Below are positions 62,893 to 64,000 of a stretch of 64,000 nucleotides of DNA, one piece after another; within the stretch, counting starts at the first letter, position 1; every line of letters begins with the position of its first letter. The DNA is taken from positions 135,329-199,328 of the forward strand of contig CABIVS010000010.1 of assembly GCA_902362375.1 (NCBI GenBank), given 5' to 3'. The stretch is from Bacteroidaceae bacterium. Lineage in GTDB: Bacteria > Bacteroidota > Bacteroidia > Bacteroidales > Bacteroidaceae. The position numbers were made by a program, and so were the translations under genes. Below the pieces are notes generated by a model. It was not told the DNA's origin and made no database searches. It worked only from the letters and a program-made list of their open reading frames with translations.

Positions 62893-63196
62893 GATTATCT
62901 AAGGGACAATCGATTGTCGGACTTTTAATTAAGAATATAGATTGGTACTTTTGACCGGTGTAAATGATCGATGACACAAATAAATACACTATCTTTGTGA
63001 ACGTTAATCCCCACAGTTCTGTCTGGTCTATTCATAATGAAGAGTTTTAAGTTACAACCGCAATATACGAATCAGTGTGCTTAGAGCGCGAATATTAGAC
63101 GGGGAATTGTGCCGAAGGGCTTGACTTTTTATCACAACTGGCCTAAAAATCAGAGATTTTATCTAAATTTGTCATACGATTAAATATGCTATCATA
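62893..63196. other. Upstream region of map with several -7-like boxes
   Basis: TACTTTTG at about 62946-62953, TATCTTTG near 62990 and TAAATTTG at 63164-63171 all fit the Bacteroides -7 pattern. The last is best placed for map at 63197. A 16-codon frame near 63037 (MKSFKLQPQYTNQCA) is the only notable reading frame and is not considered a gene. Confidence 0.4.
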
Positions 63197-64000
63197 ATGA
63201 AGAACTTTATCAAGGGATTCCGGTTTACTCCCTCTAATTATCCGGCTGAAGTAGAAGCAAAAATACAGAAATACAGAAAGCAAGGTTACAAACTCCCACC
63301 GCGCAAAGTACTCCGTACTCCCGAACAACTGGAAGGCATCCGTGAAAGTGCCAAAATCAATACTGCACTGCTGGACTATATTTCGGAAAATATCCGGGAA
63401 GGCATGTCCACCGAAGAAATTGATGTGCTCGTATATGATTTTACTACCAGTCATGGTGCTATCCCTGCCCCACTCAACTACGAAGGATTTCCCAAAAGCG
63501 TCTGCACCAGCATCAACGATGTAGTGTGCCACGGAATACCCAATAAAAATGAGATTCTGAAAAGCGGAGATATTATCAATGTGGATGTTTCCACCATTTA
63601 CAAAGGGTATTTCTCCGATGCATCCCGTATGTTTATGATCGGTGACGTCAGCCCTGAAATGCAAAAGTTGGTACAGGTAACCAAAGAATGTATGGAAATA
63701 GGCATTGCCGCCGCCCAACCTTGGAAACAGCTGGGTGATGTAGGCGCTGCCATTCAGGAACATGCCGAAAAGAACGGATTCAGCGTAGTCCGTGATCTCT
63801 GCGGACATGGCGTAGGAATGCAATTCCACGAAGAACCGGACGTAGAACATTTCGGACGCCGGGGTACGGGCATGATGATTGTGCCGGGCATGACCTTCAC
63901 CATCGAACCTATGATTAATATGGGAACCTATGAAGTATTCATAGACGAAGCCGACGGATGGACTGTCTGCACCGACGACGGACTGCCTTCCGCCCAATGG
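63197..64000 (+). CDS. map: Methionine aminopeptidase type I (cut by the window end)
   Basis: 268 residues are visible and the frame is still open at the end of the window. It starts at ATG 63197 (MKNFIKGFRFTPSNYPAEVE), with an N-terminal extension of about 45 residues before the catalytic domain. The pita-bread metal ligands are present in order: Asp in IINVDVS, Asp in FSDASR, His in CGHGVG, and Glu in TIEPM. The last Glu ligand should lie just past the window. It removes the initiator methionine from new proteins. An opposite-strand open frame over the same region is a shadow. Confidence 0.9.
   Translation, partial: MKNFIKGFRFTPSNYPAEVEAKIQKYRKQGYKLPPRKVLRTPEQLEGIRESAKINTALLDYISENIREGMSTEEIDVLVYDFTTSHGAIPAPLNYEGFPKSVCTSINDVVCHGIPNKNEILKSGDIINVDVSTIYKGYFSDASRMFMIGDVSPEMQKLVQVTKECMEIGIAAAQPWKQLGDVGAAIQEHAEKNGFSVVRDLCGHGVGMQFHEEPDVEHFGRRGTGMMIVPGMTFTIEPMINMGTYEVFIDEADGWTVCTDDGLPSAQW

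Noticed and set aside
63143..63997. 284-residue reverse open frame at the right end
   Set aside because: The opposite strand encodes methionine aminopeptidase with all expected ligands, so the reverse frame is a shadow.

Overview
The window looks like a Bacteroides-type (Bacteroidales) chromosome carrying a large integrated conjugative element. Three things point there: promoter -7 boxes of the Bacteroides form TAnnTTTG in front of many genes; a transfer operon in the gene order of CTnDOT-family conjugative transposons; and flanking housekeeping genes typical of the group (ppdK, rlmD, an RluA-type pseudouridine synthase, a B12-binding radical SAM protein, map). The cargo from 0 to 18 kb and at 30.8-32.2 kb is clearly AT-rich, and the transfer and DNA-processing genes from 20 to 50 kb are clearly GC-richer, so the element is a mosaic.

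Layout. 0.1-2.6 kb: an overlapping three-gene operon with an AbiEi-like antitoxin, an AbiEii-like nucleotidyltransferase and a PP2C phosphatase, behind a promoter full of TGAAC inverted repeats. 2.7-3.4 kb: a cluster of CGTTGACAA repeats next to a small excisionase-like HTH gene. 3.5-5.0 kb: small reverse-strand accessory genes, including a DUF2958 protein. 5.75-18.3 kb: a defence-like cluster, namely a single-chain type ISP restriction-modification enzyme followed closely by DprA-like, phosphoribosyltransferase, HAD, coiled-coil plus second phosphoribosyltransferase, UDG-like, trypsin-like and membrane-anchored exonuclease-VII-like genes. The last four overlap by ATGA. 18.3-20.2 kb: a Y-family polymerase with a YolD-like partner. 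20.4-22.9 kb: PcfJ, PcfK and two unknown genes. 23.3-30.1 kb: transfer-associated DNA-handling genes (zinc-ribbon protein, TOPRIM primase-like, ArdC-like, a MutS-domain-I/DUF3945 fusion, DUF4099). 30.1-32.2 kb: a glucosaminidase and a three-gene AT-rich insert with an XRE regulator. 32.2-48.1 kb: TraX, the coupling protein and the mating-pair operon traO to traA, read on the reverse strand. 48.3-50.3 kb: relaxase and relaxosome protein, with an oriT-like region upstream. 51.2-53.1 kb: a small membrane protein, a tyrosine recombinase and three GTGTAAGCAG repeats that mark the right end. 53.2-64 kb: chromosome.

How it fits together. The reverse-strand tra/mob block is a complete conjugation machine: relaxase, coupling protein, VirB4-like ATPase, VirB6/8/9/10-like channel parts, a cell-wall hydrolase and an antirestriction protein. 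The integrase and probably the small HTH protein handle integration and excision. The forward-strand cargo is mostly conflict machinery. The strongest candidate for an undescribed system is the 10.7-18.3 kb cluster, which combines nucleotide or PRPP handling, DNA repair-like domains, a protease and a membrane-anchored nuclease-like protein. The left end of the element was not located. It may lie near the 2.7-3.0 kb repeats or outside the window.
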